From Hoplostethus atlanticus (lineage: Eukaryota; Chordata; Actinopteri; Trachichthyiformes; Trachichthyidae), in contig JAXDDX010000002.1 of assembly GCA_034670405.1 (NCBI GenBank), positions 7,283,501 through 7,347,500 of the forward strand: a DNA stretch of 64,000 bases, given 5' to 3'. Shown here one piece after another: positions 41,467 through 60,827 of this stretch (its first letter is position 1; every line of letters begins with the position of its first letter). Both the position numbers and the translations under genes were made by a program. Below the pieces are notes generated by a model. The model was given only the letters and a program-made list of their open reading frames with translations, did no database searches and was not told where the DNA came from.

Positions 41467-42710
41467 CTCTGCTGCCTCGCATACTGAAAAGTATACAGGT
41501 CATGTTTGATTTCTATTGATTACAATGATTTCTATTGATTGAAAATGACCACATTTGCACAATGAAGTGTAGATATGATACAGGATACATACACTGATAG
41601 TCACAGTAAAGGCAGAAGACATGATCAGCTCCCATCCCTCATCAGAGGCCTCATAATGCTGTTGGTGTTGTATTTTCAGTGAGCAGGAAATGTAGAGGAT
41701 CCTTAGCGTTATCAGTGCTGGGTCCCATTTAAGAATCTGTTGGTTTTTTTTAAATGGAAACTTTAGTTGTTACAGTATGTTAAAAAGGGAAAGGTCTTGT
41801 AAATATGAAAAACAGAAACGATTCACATGAATGAGAAATGTCTGAAATACGACGGGATTGAGTTTGAGTGCCTTGGAATTTCTTCATAGGTGATTGTGTT
41901 GTGTTTGTCTTGTGTTTGTCAAGGGAGAAGTGAGATGTTGTGGATGCTTTAAACAAAATATGTGCTGATGCGATGGTGTTAGTTTTGTAAACTGTTATAT
42001 ATATATTTGTTTCCTGTTGACTCCTGTCTCTGCAGCCCCTCCCCCTTATAGACCTTAGTTACGGCTCTGTGTAACTGCAGATTGAACTCACACACTGCAT
42101 CATTACAATCAGGACTAAAACTAGTAGTAACCTGTTGTCACTCCAAAGTTTAGACAGAATGCTGTAGCACTTTTTGAACTGTATTTCATATTGTGAATAG
42201 GCTACTGTTGTGTAAATAACCTTTGTAAACAGATGTGAACAGTTCTGTGTTTTGTTACGGGCAACTCATGTCGAATTCAGATTGACTGTTTTCTTTTTTC
42301 TGTCTTGTAAACTGATTTTCAAATTTAAGTTGAATGAAAATGATTATTTTTCTATTTGCACAACCAGACTGATTAAACTGTTGTTTGCTTTGATTCACCA
42401 GCAAGTTCTTTCAAAGACATATTCACCACTAGAGGGCATCAGTACTCCATCAGCTATAATATTTGCTGGGTTTCTCAAAAGCATCTCAACATGAAAATAT
42501 TATCTGTTCCCATTTCTTCTTTCTTCATAGATGATTCTCTAAGAGTAAAGAAGAAATAGGACATAGCATATTTAGGTCTGCTTGTTGGTTTATACTGTGG
42601 TCAAACAAGGTTTTCATGCCACGTCTTTCTTATCCTCTTAGCCTCTATGTGGCACACCTGTAACTGAAGACTAATGATTAATGACAAATAAAAAGGAGGG
42701 TAAACTATAA
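41467..42710 (+). other. cmya5 3' UTR
   Basis: Non-coding sequence after the SPRY stop codon, ending near a canonical AATAAA at 42687-42692. No other gene lies in it. Confidence 0.6.
42687..42692 (+). terminator. cmya5 polyadenylation signal AATAAA
   Basis: AATAAA in ACAAATAAAAAGG, 1.2 kb after the cmya5 stop and the only canonical plus-strand signal I noticed in this part. Confidence 0.55.
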
Positions 42711-42842
42711 CTAATCACGTTCAGTGTATCTGATCATCATGAGCCAAACAACCACAGATATAAACAAAAATCAATTATATTTTCAGAAAATCATTGATTG
42801 TTTTTCCTCAAGACCCTAGCCTCATATAACTTACATCAGCTC

Positions 42843-42892
42843 GAAATTCATAGTATACATAGTAAGTAGTTACTATGTATACTATGAATTTC
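42843..42892. repeat. perfect 23-bp inverted repeat with 4-nt loop
   Basis: Arms 42843-42865 and 42870-42892 are exact reverse complements around the loop GTAG. The arm begins GAAATTCATAGTATACATAG. It lies between the convergent cmya5 and mtx3 genes and codes for nothing visible. Confidence 0.9.
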
Positions 42893-45800
42893 TGTTGTCA
42901 AGGTTTTTGTCAGCCTATAAGGGGGTAAATTGTATTCCACAAATAAATGTAGGTAAACTGAATTTAGGTGGGTTTACCCTCCACTGCATCCCTGCCCCAG
43001 GGTCTCAGTCAGCTAGACAAATAAATTTATTTATTTCCATGTTTAGGTTATTACAATAGCTGTTACTTAACCTAACCCTTGCTGCAACATGTTTTTCCAG
43101 AGGACACATCTATTAGTTTCCCCTCATCATAATTACATTATTCATTTCCTGGCACTCTTGCACCTTGTTTTTTCTCCTCTCTGACACCTTTCCTCATTTC
43201 TGGTAAGTAGACAGGGAGACACAGAGGGGGAGGGAGGGTGAGAGGAGGAAGAAGTGAAAGAAGAGAGGGGGAATGCACATGCAGCTGTTGGCTCCCATGT
43301 GATCTGTTGGACTGCAGTACATGGCTGCTGCTCAGCTGGAACTCGAGGCAAAGTCCTTTGTAAAAGAATGGGAACAACCTAATATTACTGGTACAGGTTC
43401 TTCACTGCCTCACTGCAGTGGCTGAGGCGGGGCTGGGAACCAGACGAGTGTTATTGCATCTTAACCCAACAAGACTTTGTTTCCATTGCAGCTGAAACTA
43501 AGAACCAATCTCACTGCAGCAGATTATCATTAACCCTAATCTTAAACTGTTTCAGAACAAGAGTGGTGTGAAAATGGTGTTGTAAAGACACAGCTCTTGA
43601 AAAGATGCAAATGTACAAGATTTTTGTGCAGAATCAACAACAGATGCACATGTGCTGTTTATTTCCTGCTATGATACCCATTAAATAGAGGGCCAAGTGA
43701 CGCCAAAGCAGGAGTCTGTGCCTCACATAGCGGATGACTTGGACAATATCTTATGTCAAGTTTGCATGATTTCCTCTCAGCTTAGTTGCCTTCATTTTCC
43801 ATGTCTTAGGCCAGAACCAAACAAAGAGCTCTCTATCCTCCCAACCTCTAAACAACTTATCACACAATCAGACAGGCTTGGCTAGCAGGGGTAAAATGTT
43901 CTGTGATTATTACTGGAAAAGAAAAATATTCAACCACTTTTTTTTTTTTAAAAAGGGGGGGGCGGTTGGCAGTCCACTCAGAGAAAGCTCTGGCACCATT
44001 TCAGTCTTAGGCAAGTGGGGACACACATGGTTCCAGACAGGGAAAGTCAGAAAGTGCCAAACACGCTGGGTTTGTTTGGATTATTATATTTGTATTGCAA
44101 TGATATGAAAACAGTTGTTGACAACCATCCATTGAGTATGAACAACAGAAACAACAGAAATGGCAATTCATGACAACATGTCACAGTCATCAAGAACCTT
44201 GTTAGCGTATTGACAAGACAGCTACTGGCAGTCAGAAAGGCACACCGTACCCATACTGTCTTCACGTGTATGTTTGTTGTCCAACAGTGTTCTGTGACCG
44301 ACAGCAAATATACCCCAAAAATAATGTTTCAGTAGAGCGCTTTAACTGGAATGTGTTCATAAAGTGAATTTGGGAATTGCAAGAGTCCTTGTCAGTGTTT
44401 ACAGTGAAGTATTAATGACAGCAAGAAAACACAACATAGTAAGTAATTAATGAGAGCAACCATATGGGTGGTGGGGATATTAGGGAACATGACAGTAAAA
44501 GAATACAGTGGCAACTCATTTCACAGTCCCATTTCCATACAAGATAATCAGACTGTAACAATGAGGTGCAAGAGGCAGGTCATGAGACAATCCCAAAGGG
44601 AATGGACTGTTCACTTCATACAAGGTGACGGTTCAACAGGCACAGCAAACACAGACAAACCAAAAAAATGTTTCACAAAAAAAGATTTCACATTGTGAAA
44701 AAATGGTGACAAGTGAGTGGATTATTATTGATAAAGCACTTCTTACACATATTGAAAACAAAACTCTGAACAAAAGTCGTAGTGTTAATAGTCCCTTCCT
44801 GACATGAATACACATATTAGTCCCAAATAATTTGCAGGAATAAGTTAATATTGAGTGTGTAAGGCTCTCCCATAACTCAGTGGATCTAGCAAAGTAAAGA
44901 TTGTGAACAAGCAGATCAGCCCTATTAGAGGAACCACTAAGTAAATGTGCATTCAATAATTTACTTAAAACTCATCATGAAAGTATATACAACTATACAA
45001 GGCTTTTGGAAACACCAGTGATTCCACAAGGAGGTGGGAGCAAAGCAAGATGCGCAATTGATTATTCCTGAAGATATAATAGCACATTATACTCATTCAA
45101 ACGTTATTAGAATTTACAGGTTTGTACAATGGATTTTAGGAAGGATGTCGCTTGAAAGGGAGCTACAGGCTTCGAAATCCTCATAGATAAGAAAAGTTTT
45201 AAACACGATCTTACAGTCAGAGACGCTAGTGAAATATGATGCTGAACAAAAATCTAACCATAAGGTGCTCTAGCCCTATACGGGCCTGCTTTAGTGACCT
45301 CAGTGTGTTAACGGATTTATTTTAATAATATCCTCATCATACAGGTGAGGATCTTACCATGACACATAAAATATGACAGTCTCCTATGGTGCAACAACTC
45401 AGTACAATGCTAACCATTTGAAACAAACATTAGATTCATTCAAACATAAAATATGTGTCCCTTAAAAAGGAAAAAAGGGGTTAAGGGAAAAAAGGACAAA
45501 TGGCCAACTGTCTGTCCACTAGACAGCATCATAATAGTATCACTAATTTCCCCTGCTGGACTTTTCATTTCCTTGGACTTTCTTTTAAACTTTCTGAGGC
45601 TTTCTCATTTAGCACCACTTCACAACATTCCATCCTTTACCAAATACATGCGCTCAGCCTTTTCAAAAACCTTACACATGCACTTTTCCATCTTTTTCAA
45701 GCACATCTTTGAAATCTATCATCATTATCTCTGATGGATAAAACTTTATATAGTCATACTTCCAGTCATTTTTAGGTTATACATATTCCATTCAGGTTAT

Positions 45801-45962
45801 AGTACAACTGGATGACAAATTTCAAACTCCAAGTTTTGATTTCAGGATGTTGGCTGTGGCTATCTGTCTGAGATTCAGAACAGAACACCATCTTTCATCC
45901 ACTGGGCGTTCCTTCTTCATTCCTAAAATTGGACTTAGGGGTCAAGGTTGAAGGGTCAGGAG
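42893..45962 (-). other. mtx3 3' UTR and cmya5-mtx3 convergent interval
   Basis: About 3 kb without a supportable coding exon. The part nearest 45962 is expected to be mtx3 3' UTR. Minus-strand AATAAA candidates are at 45321-45316 and 43663-43658, giving 3' UTRs of about 0.65 or 2.3 kb. Short A/T-rich frames are not conserved-looking. Confidence 0.45.
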
Positions 45963-48793
45963 TTAGGCAGGGGTAGAGCTCTTCTCATTGACCAGATTGG
46001 GTTTGGGGTCTGGTCTGTGGGGTTTGTGCTGAGGGCTGCTGCGAAGGTTGTCATCCATCTGCAGCACAAGACATACAGCTTACTTGGTGCACACCAGCAT
46101 GGGCACAAAATAATATGAACAATAACTCAGCTATTATATTATATATACACACACTATTCGTAGAACCGTAAGCCTGTGGATCTCTACTATGCATCGCCAA
46201 ATGCAGCCATAAACCCATGCAAAGAAGGAAAAAAGGTAAGGGAAAGCACCTTCTCTATCAAGTTGGACTCTTTGTTTACAAGTTGAGTTAGTTTCTGGAG
46301 GTTGGCATCCACCATTTCCTGAACAGGTGGTAGAGAACCTGGAGAAAGCAGAAGTGAGGGGACACCCACAGAGGGGAAAGGAGATAGTGAAGAGTTAGTG
46401 GGACAGAAATAACAATTAGGTCATTGAGCAAGAGAAGAGAAAGCAGATATAAAGAGTAGAGATGTAGCGAGAGCGAGAGAGCATCTTTGGGTGTAGTGTA
46501 CTTCAGAGTATTTCATATGTCTGCAGGCTTACCCGGATGGTTGGAGCTGAAGTATACTGTGAGGATGTTGTCACAGAAGTGCGTGAGGTTAGTCAGCTGT
46601 CTGAGGTGGCTCTGCAGAGGGCTGCTGGGGAGACTGGCTTTGTGGAGTGGAGCCACAAAACCAAACACAAAGGCATCCAAACTGGCTGGCCTGGGACAAA
46701 ATATGCATTTACACAAGTATACACACATATATACACAAGGGCAGCTATGGACAACTGGCATTTAAAACAGCAGACCTGAAAGAACTTACGAGTTGCCGAA
46801 AAAGTAGTTTGCTGTTCCTAGTCTGTAGGAGAGGAGATTCAGGCACTCTTTAGCATCACTGTAGATCTAAGGGAGGACGGCAGAAAGAATTATAGCTGTG
46901 AAAGAGGGTACTTGGCACCCACAACCCAGACACACAATGCACAATGCGAGTGCAAAGACAGATCAATGTTTACCTTTCCTTCCACCTCAGTGATTCTGTG
47001 TAGTGGCGACTCTCCTTTGGTCAGCAAGATCCGGGAGAGGGCTGTGCTGGCGTGGCAACTAGGGACCAGAAAGTTGAGAGGGAACGGCGAGCGGGAAGCG
47101 AACCACGGCCGTGTCAGACTGGCATAGTTTTCTGCATCCACCCAGAATGTATGCAACTATGGGACACAGAACACACACACTTAGCATTTACAATACACAC
47201 ACATTAGCAGCTCTCAGTGAATGAGCAGAAAAATGATACTGCTTGTTACCATAGCAGGCCGTAGTTTCTCCTCAAGCAGAGCGATGTAAGCCATGGTGTC
47301 TGCTCCTTGTCTGGCTGTCAGCTCATAGTCTGCATTAAACCTCTGACAAAAGAAAACACAAATGCTACCGTAGCTCTTACTGGCTATGGTGAATGAGATA
47401 ATGAGTCCTGGACACTGAGCAGGCTTGGCATCCGCTCTTACCCGTTTCCTCAGGAAGTTGAGAATCTGTGTAGGTTCTGTTACTGTGGAGTCTCCACACA
47501 CCAGCTCTGGAACAGTTGCTACAGGACAGACGGAGATAATATTTTACAAGAGTGAGATGCTATTTACGTAGGGTGGGCCATCTGCATAGCATGCTGTTAA
47601 TGTCTCGTGACATATGCCTGTTCATTAGACAGAAATGACATATAGATCCTTCGTATAGATCGTTCAACATCACTCCATTTCGAAACCTAATCACATACAT
47701 GGAAAGCACTACATTTAGAAGCAGCTGCAGCCCACCTGTTAAGGTTCTCCATGTCCAGTCTATAGGAGAAACTGTGACCTTTGCCCCAGAAAATTTGACA
47801 TATGCCTAGAAGAAAATCCAGTTAATTGAGGAAAGACCAGAAAAAGAGAGAGCAGACAATACAGTTATGATATAGAATAAGGCTACCATGAAGACCACAT
47901 ATCGACCTTCCTTGATGTAAGAAGAACTGATGTAGAGTAGTCCTACCCCTACATCGTTTTACCATGTTAGACACAGTTTGTTGCTTTTGTAAACATTTAC
48001 ACAAGCCAAAAGCTAGTAGTGCCGCCATTGTTAATCCAAATATTGTTGTAGTATATAAAATCCCACACAAAATAGGCTACATCAGGACATAATGCAACTT
48101 GCATATGAATGTTGCTTGGGCTGTATAGCCTTCACTGAATCAATGCTTTAAAGATGGCAGCTTGCATGTCATCTTAGCAAGAAAATGTGTCAAAAGTGTC
48201 ACCTTGTGGGCAGAGCTGCAATTACAATGTGTTTCCTGATGTTGCTGGGAGACAACACTAGCCCATGATAAACAGCTAACAAGCTAGATGACATTAATGC
48301 TCTAGGTTCATTGCTAGCTTAGCCACATCACTAGTTACCCAGCAGATAAGTGCGAAAAACAACCGATATTAATATCTGACTGTCAGTAAACTGACCTTGA
48401 AGGACTCGTTTATGTTAGCAATGAGAGTGACTTCTGACAACCAGCATCACATGAAGGACAGACCATGCAGTCAGCACAATGGTAGCGCTAAGATATTTTG
48501 CGGCTAGACAAGACATGAAAATTCAACTCCTCTTGTTTTCCGTCTTCCCCAGCAAGGTATCTATCTAGCAAAGTACAGTGGCTAGCATGGAAGCTAACCA
48601 GAGAAAGACGAAGAAAACGCATTTTAAAATCGGATGAAAAAAACAAAACTGCCCTTTAAAAAGCAGGTTTAGATATAATGACAGCATTTTTACAAACTGC
48701 ATTTAAAGTTACCAGAACTATGAGAGACTCATTGTGGACAGAAGGCAAACCCCAGTCGCCTCCCCAACATCTCAGCTCGATGGGAGTCGCCAT
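45963..48793 (-). CDS. mtx3: metaxin-3
   Basis: Mitochondrial outer-membrane protein of the metaxin family, with GST-like folds, that works with the SAM machinery in beta-barrel and protein import. Nine coding exons, 5' to 3': 48793-48713, 47805-47736, 47518-47442, 47342-47250, 47156-46974, 46866-46790, 46690-46533, 46338-46250, 46058-45963. Phases close and give 307 aa, close to the human length. It starts [18 protein letters not shown]. Family blocks include [57 protein letters not shown] and [20 protein letters not shown]. The exon 7 acceptor is at TCCCAG (46696-46691). A nearer AG five bases on would break the frame. It is convergent with cmya5 and divergent from thbs4. Confidence 0.95.
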
Positions 48794-48817
48794 GTTTTGA
48801 TTCATAGACGGACTGGG

Positions 48818-48825
48818 TGACGTCA
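48818..48825. promoter_or_regulatory. full CRE in the mtx3 promoter
   Basis: TGACGTCA lies 25 nt upstream of the mtx3 start codon, so it is in or beside the core promoter or a very short 5' UTR. CRE and ETS motifs close to the start site are typical of housekeeping nuclear-mitochondrial genes. Confidence 0.5.
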
Positions 48826-49560
48826 TGAAGAATGTATCGCATCAGCCAAGGGGGGCGTGGTTTCAAAAGGTACTGGGAAACACTGCGTCGAGTGGCTTAT
48901 TGTTTTAATATAACACACCTTTGCGTTCAAAAGAAAGAACACAAATGTTCAATAAATCCCTTGTTTTTACTCATGATCAATTAAATAACAAGAATTAAAT
49001 GTTATTCTTTCGACAATCAATATAGTTCTTGAACAGCAGCGTTAGCTAAATAACGTGGTTGCTAAGCGACTCATAAGCGCCCGCACGAGTGGTGATTTTG
49101 ACGCTATTACCCTGTAGATAAAAAAAAACGTGTCTGTATGTGCCAAGGAATGGAAAAGATTGTCTAATGTAGCATGGAACTAATAAAGTACATATTTCGA
49201 TATCCATGTTAACAAATGTCAAGTAATTATTGTTTTATGGCATTGTCAGGCATTACATTTATTTCCAATAGCAGTTTTGTATCTTCCTCTGATATTTGGA
49301 ATGTGACTGCGCCCTAGTAACGTTTCTACAGACTGATTGCACCAACATGGAGTTTGTCCAGGGACCTAAGACTGCCAGGTATTTGGGTCAGAGAGACTAG
49401 ACAGTGTGCAAGCAAATTGTATATAGCGGTGCATAGCTATGATTTTCTGTGTTGTTCCACTCTGCGGCTCCCAGTACCTTGCCACTTTGTGCAGAATATT
49501 ATGGCCATGAAAATAATGTTCCCATGCTAGCTTATCTCTTTTTTGTTTTAGTTTAGACTA
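48826..49560. other. mtx3 upstream flank
   Basis: No coding exon, RNA gene or clear repeat was recognised here. The flank lies between the mtx3 promoter and the retroelement remnant. Confidence 0.45.
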
Positions 49561-49848
49561 GTCTCTGTTCTCAGTAAAGCTTGTTTTATTCAGTGTACAA
49601 ACTTGCACTTCCATCTTTAATGCAGTGCAGCCTACACTGACTAACCTGCTCCATCTCTGTAAGATGTACTCTGAACTCCGGGTACTTGGTATTATCTTTT
49701 GAGTTGATGACACTGTAGAGGGAGGTGGGGGCCTTGATGTGGAGCCTGAAGGAGGAGAGGAGGAAAGCCTCTCTTCATCATAATATTCATCATCTGAATA
49801 AAACTTTCACACCTAACCTGAATGACTTTCATTTGTCCTCAAAAATGA
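49561..49848 (+). mobile_element. LTR-like fragment (putative)
   Basis: The stretch contains AATAAA at 49797-49802 and ends just before a primer-binding-site-like sequence, as the R-U5 end of a retroviral 5' LTR would. The left boundary is unknown and no matching 3' LTR was found. It includes the inverted thbs4 exon copy described separately. Confidence 0.35.
49671..49771 (-). pseudogene. inverted partial copy of thbs4 exon 2
   Basis: Read on the minus strand, this 101-nt segment matches thbs4 exon 2 (52803-52903) at 94 of 101 positions without gaps by hand alignment. The copied frame is open and corresponds to part of the laminin-G-like N-domain. It lies about 3.1 kb upstream of the parent exon, in opposite orientation. 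Similarity fades on both sides, so neither complete exon nor splice sites are preserved. It has no signal peptide, neighbouring exons or stop, so it is a fragment rather than a gene. Confidence 0.85.
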
Positions 49849-49850
49849 CT

Positions 49851-49868
49851 TGGTGCCATAACCTGGAT
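49851..49868 (+). other. decayed primer-binding-site-like sequence
   Basis: TGGTGCCATAACCTGGAT matches what I recall as the tRNA-His-type PBS at 14 of 18 positions, including the first seven. Two of the four changes are G to A. It sits downstream of the LTR-like poly(A) signal and about 260 nt before the reverse-transcriptase fragment. Confidence 0.4.
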
Positions 49869-50110
49869 TACGAAAGGTCTCTTTGATGACTCTGGATACC
49901 TGATACACATCGGTGATGAACTTCCAAAATTCTAAAAGGTAAGGGATCCCAATCTTGAAAACCCACCGCTTGTGCTGAGGGAATTCTTGCAAAGTTGTCT
50001 TTGTGACTGACGTAATACGAACCTTTTCATGTGGTATTCATAAGGAAAGGTTTTCAATACGGTGAAAGATGTGAACCGGGTTCTCAAGTAAAAGTACCTG
50101 GGTTACTAGT

Positions 50111-50815
50111 TTGGGGAACTATTCACAACAAAATACACCTATCTTACCTGTCAAAAATCCCAACAGAAGTGAGTACAGATTTGTGCAAGATCTGCGTGCA
50201 GTAAATAAGATTGTGGTTCCTAGATTTCCTTTAGTGCCAAATCCAACTACTATTCTGCCATCCATTCCTGAAAATATCACTTTCTACACTGTCATTGATT
50301 TGTGCAGTGTATTTTTCTCCGTTCCACTGCACCCAATTCTTGTTTCCTTTTCCTATGAGGGAAAACAATACACATGGATCAGACTCCCTCAGGGCTACAC
50401 TGAAGCTCCTATACTCTACTCCCAAGCGTTGCTAGCTGACCTGAAAACTATCACTTTGCCTGGAGGCTCTACCATTGTGTTGATGACATACTAGTCGCCT
50501 CCCCAGACGCCACTGCTTGTGAGGTGGAGACTGTTGTCCTGCTCAGGGCTTCGGCTGAGAAAGGTCACAAGGCTTCGCTGAAGAAGACGCAGTTGTGTAG
50601 CCCCACTGTCTCCTATTTGGGTCACATCCTCTCTGGTTCTAACATATGTCTGTCTCCCACTAGGACTGCTGCAATTCAGAAGATGGCCAAATCTTGTGCT
50701 CTTGAGCAAATTAAGTCATTTTTAGGTATCTGTGGTTATTGCAGGCAATGGATCCCAGACTATGCATTGCTTTCTCACCCTCTGTTAGACATCTCAAAAA
50801 ATGCTTTTGTACTGC
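50111..50815 (+). pseudogene. degenerate endogenous retroviral pol (reverse transcriptase) fragment
   Basis: The translation resembles the fingers-palm-thumb part of a gamma/epsilon-type retroviral reverse transcriptase (PVKNPN, VQDLRAVNK, RLPQGYTEAP, SYLGHIL, FLGICGYCRQWIPDY). It is broken. The first part (50111 to about 50470) and the second (about 50476-50815) are in different frames, and the catalytic box, at 50476-50487, has Cys-Val-Asp-Asp in the second frame where the first position is usually Tyr or Phe. No gag, protease, RNase H, integrase or env was found around it. It cannot encode a working enzyme. It lies between mtx3 and thbs4 on the plus strand. Confidence 0.85.
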
Positions 50816-51510
50816 AGGGGCAGATAGACACAGACGGACAGACACAGACCGGATGCACAGTGATAAACCACTGAGGGATGTTAAATGTCCCTCTTTGGCT
50901 GGGGCCAGTGGCTGAGAGATGTTGAAATGTTCCTGTGGTTACTAAAGGAAGCTCTAAGACAAGTACCAGACATCTAATATGAAATGGTTCCAGGGTTAAA
51001 AACGGTCCCAAGTCTGGACCTCTCCGTCCCTCTGCTCCTATCAATACTGCAACAGATGGAATTAAGTTTAAAACAGGTTTACAGAGGCGTTTAGAAAAAG
51101 TTATAACAGTTAACAGTTTTACCTGTTATAACTCAAATATATGATAATAATAACAATGACAATAATAATAATAATATAAATTAAATTGTTATTTTAATAT
51201 TTACCTCCATAACAAATATAGAACAAAACAGTTTATAGGTCCAAAATATATCAAACACTCACATTTAGCTGTTATATTTATATTATATCATTTATGTCAT
51301 TGTAAAGAGCTCTGATAATCAGTTTGGGAATAAAATAAATATCTATAATGTCTTGTTTTGGTTTCAGTGTTGGGGTTATCCCTTTGTTTACATTAAGATC
51401 ATACATTATATTAGCACTCAGTAGCAAGGGGACACTCCACCTACTCATTAAAATACTGCCTGCACTGTGCCAGGCTTTCAGGAGTAGCCTGCTGGGACAC
51501 TCCCCTTTGC
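50816..51510. other. thbs4 upstream flank
   Basis: A/T-rich sequence with ATA/ATAATA stretches near 51140-51180. No exon or clear retroviral sequence was recognised, nor an LTR to close the retroelement. Confidence 0.45.
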
Positions 51511-51518
51511 TTTAAAAA
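51511..51518 (+). promoter_or_regulatory. TATA-like element of thbs4
   Basis: TTTAAAAA about 175 nt before the start codon, in a context with no closer alternative. If used, transcription would begin around 51540 with a 5' UTR of about 150 nt. Weak evidence. Confidence 0.3.
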
Positions 51519-51687
51519 CCCTGCCTGTGGCCACAAAATCATCTCACCTCTGCTGGGATTTTGCTTCACCATCTGGACGTTCAGTCGCTTCATCATTCTA
51601 TGGGATCACGCACATTTACACAGGCGCGTAGTCTATGATACAGTTGTTGATCCTCAACAGAGAACTGTGTCCCTTTCTGAAGCACTG

Positions 51688-60231
<8,544 letters not shown>

Positions 60232-60690
60232 AGTCACCTTTTGTGGAGTAAAGATACAAAATAGAGGAACAAGGGAAGGAGGGGAGGAGGAGGATAGGCC
60301 TTGCTGAAAGAAGCATGGAACAGAGGAGCAGACATGGAGGACATGAGGGAAAGGAAGGATGATGAAAGTGGTAGGAAAGTACTGAGGAATAATTTGAAGC
60401 AAAAAACAGCATTTGGTAAAATACATGTATTTTAACAATGTGATTACTGTGTGGATTGAGTGACAGTACAGCAGGGTTTTAGGAACGCATAACTGTGGGC
60501 ATTATATACTAATCCTGAATTCAGCATGTCTGAAGCCAGTACATTATATACGTGTGTGCAACGTCATCAGCTGGTTCTGTGTATTGTGATGTGATGTCTA
60601 TGCAACTTCAGTTTTTCAAATTCTTTTTTTGAAGACTACGACCTTTACACGTGTAATATTATTTTTGAATAAAAGTATAATAAATATTCT
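60232..60690 (+). other. thbs4 3' UTR
   Basis: Short 3' UTR ending just after the AATAAA at 60668-60673. A second overlapping ATAATAAA follows at about 60677-60684. Confidence 0.65.
60668..60673 (+). terminator. thbs4 polyadenylation signal AATAAA
   Basis: Canonical signal about 440 nt after the stop, followed by a second AATAAA and then a T-rich/GT-rich stretch (GTTTGTTCTT). Confidence 0.65.
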
Positions 60691-60821
60691 GAGCATTTGG
60701 CAAAATGGGAGCACGTTTGTTCTTATTAATCCTGTTGTTAATGTTAAATTCACTGTATGGTCCAATATGAAGGAAAACCAAATCAGCAAATACACACACC
60801 ACACGCTGTTCAAATTGATCT

Positions 60822-60827
60822 TTTATT
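60822..60827 (-). terminator. candidate serinc5 polyadenylation signal AATAAA
   Basis: TTTATT on the plus strand reads AATAAA on the minus strand. It lies only about 150 nt from the thbs4 signal on the other strand. Confidence 0.5.
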
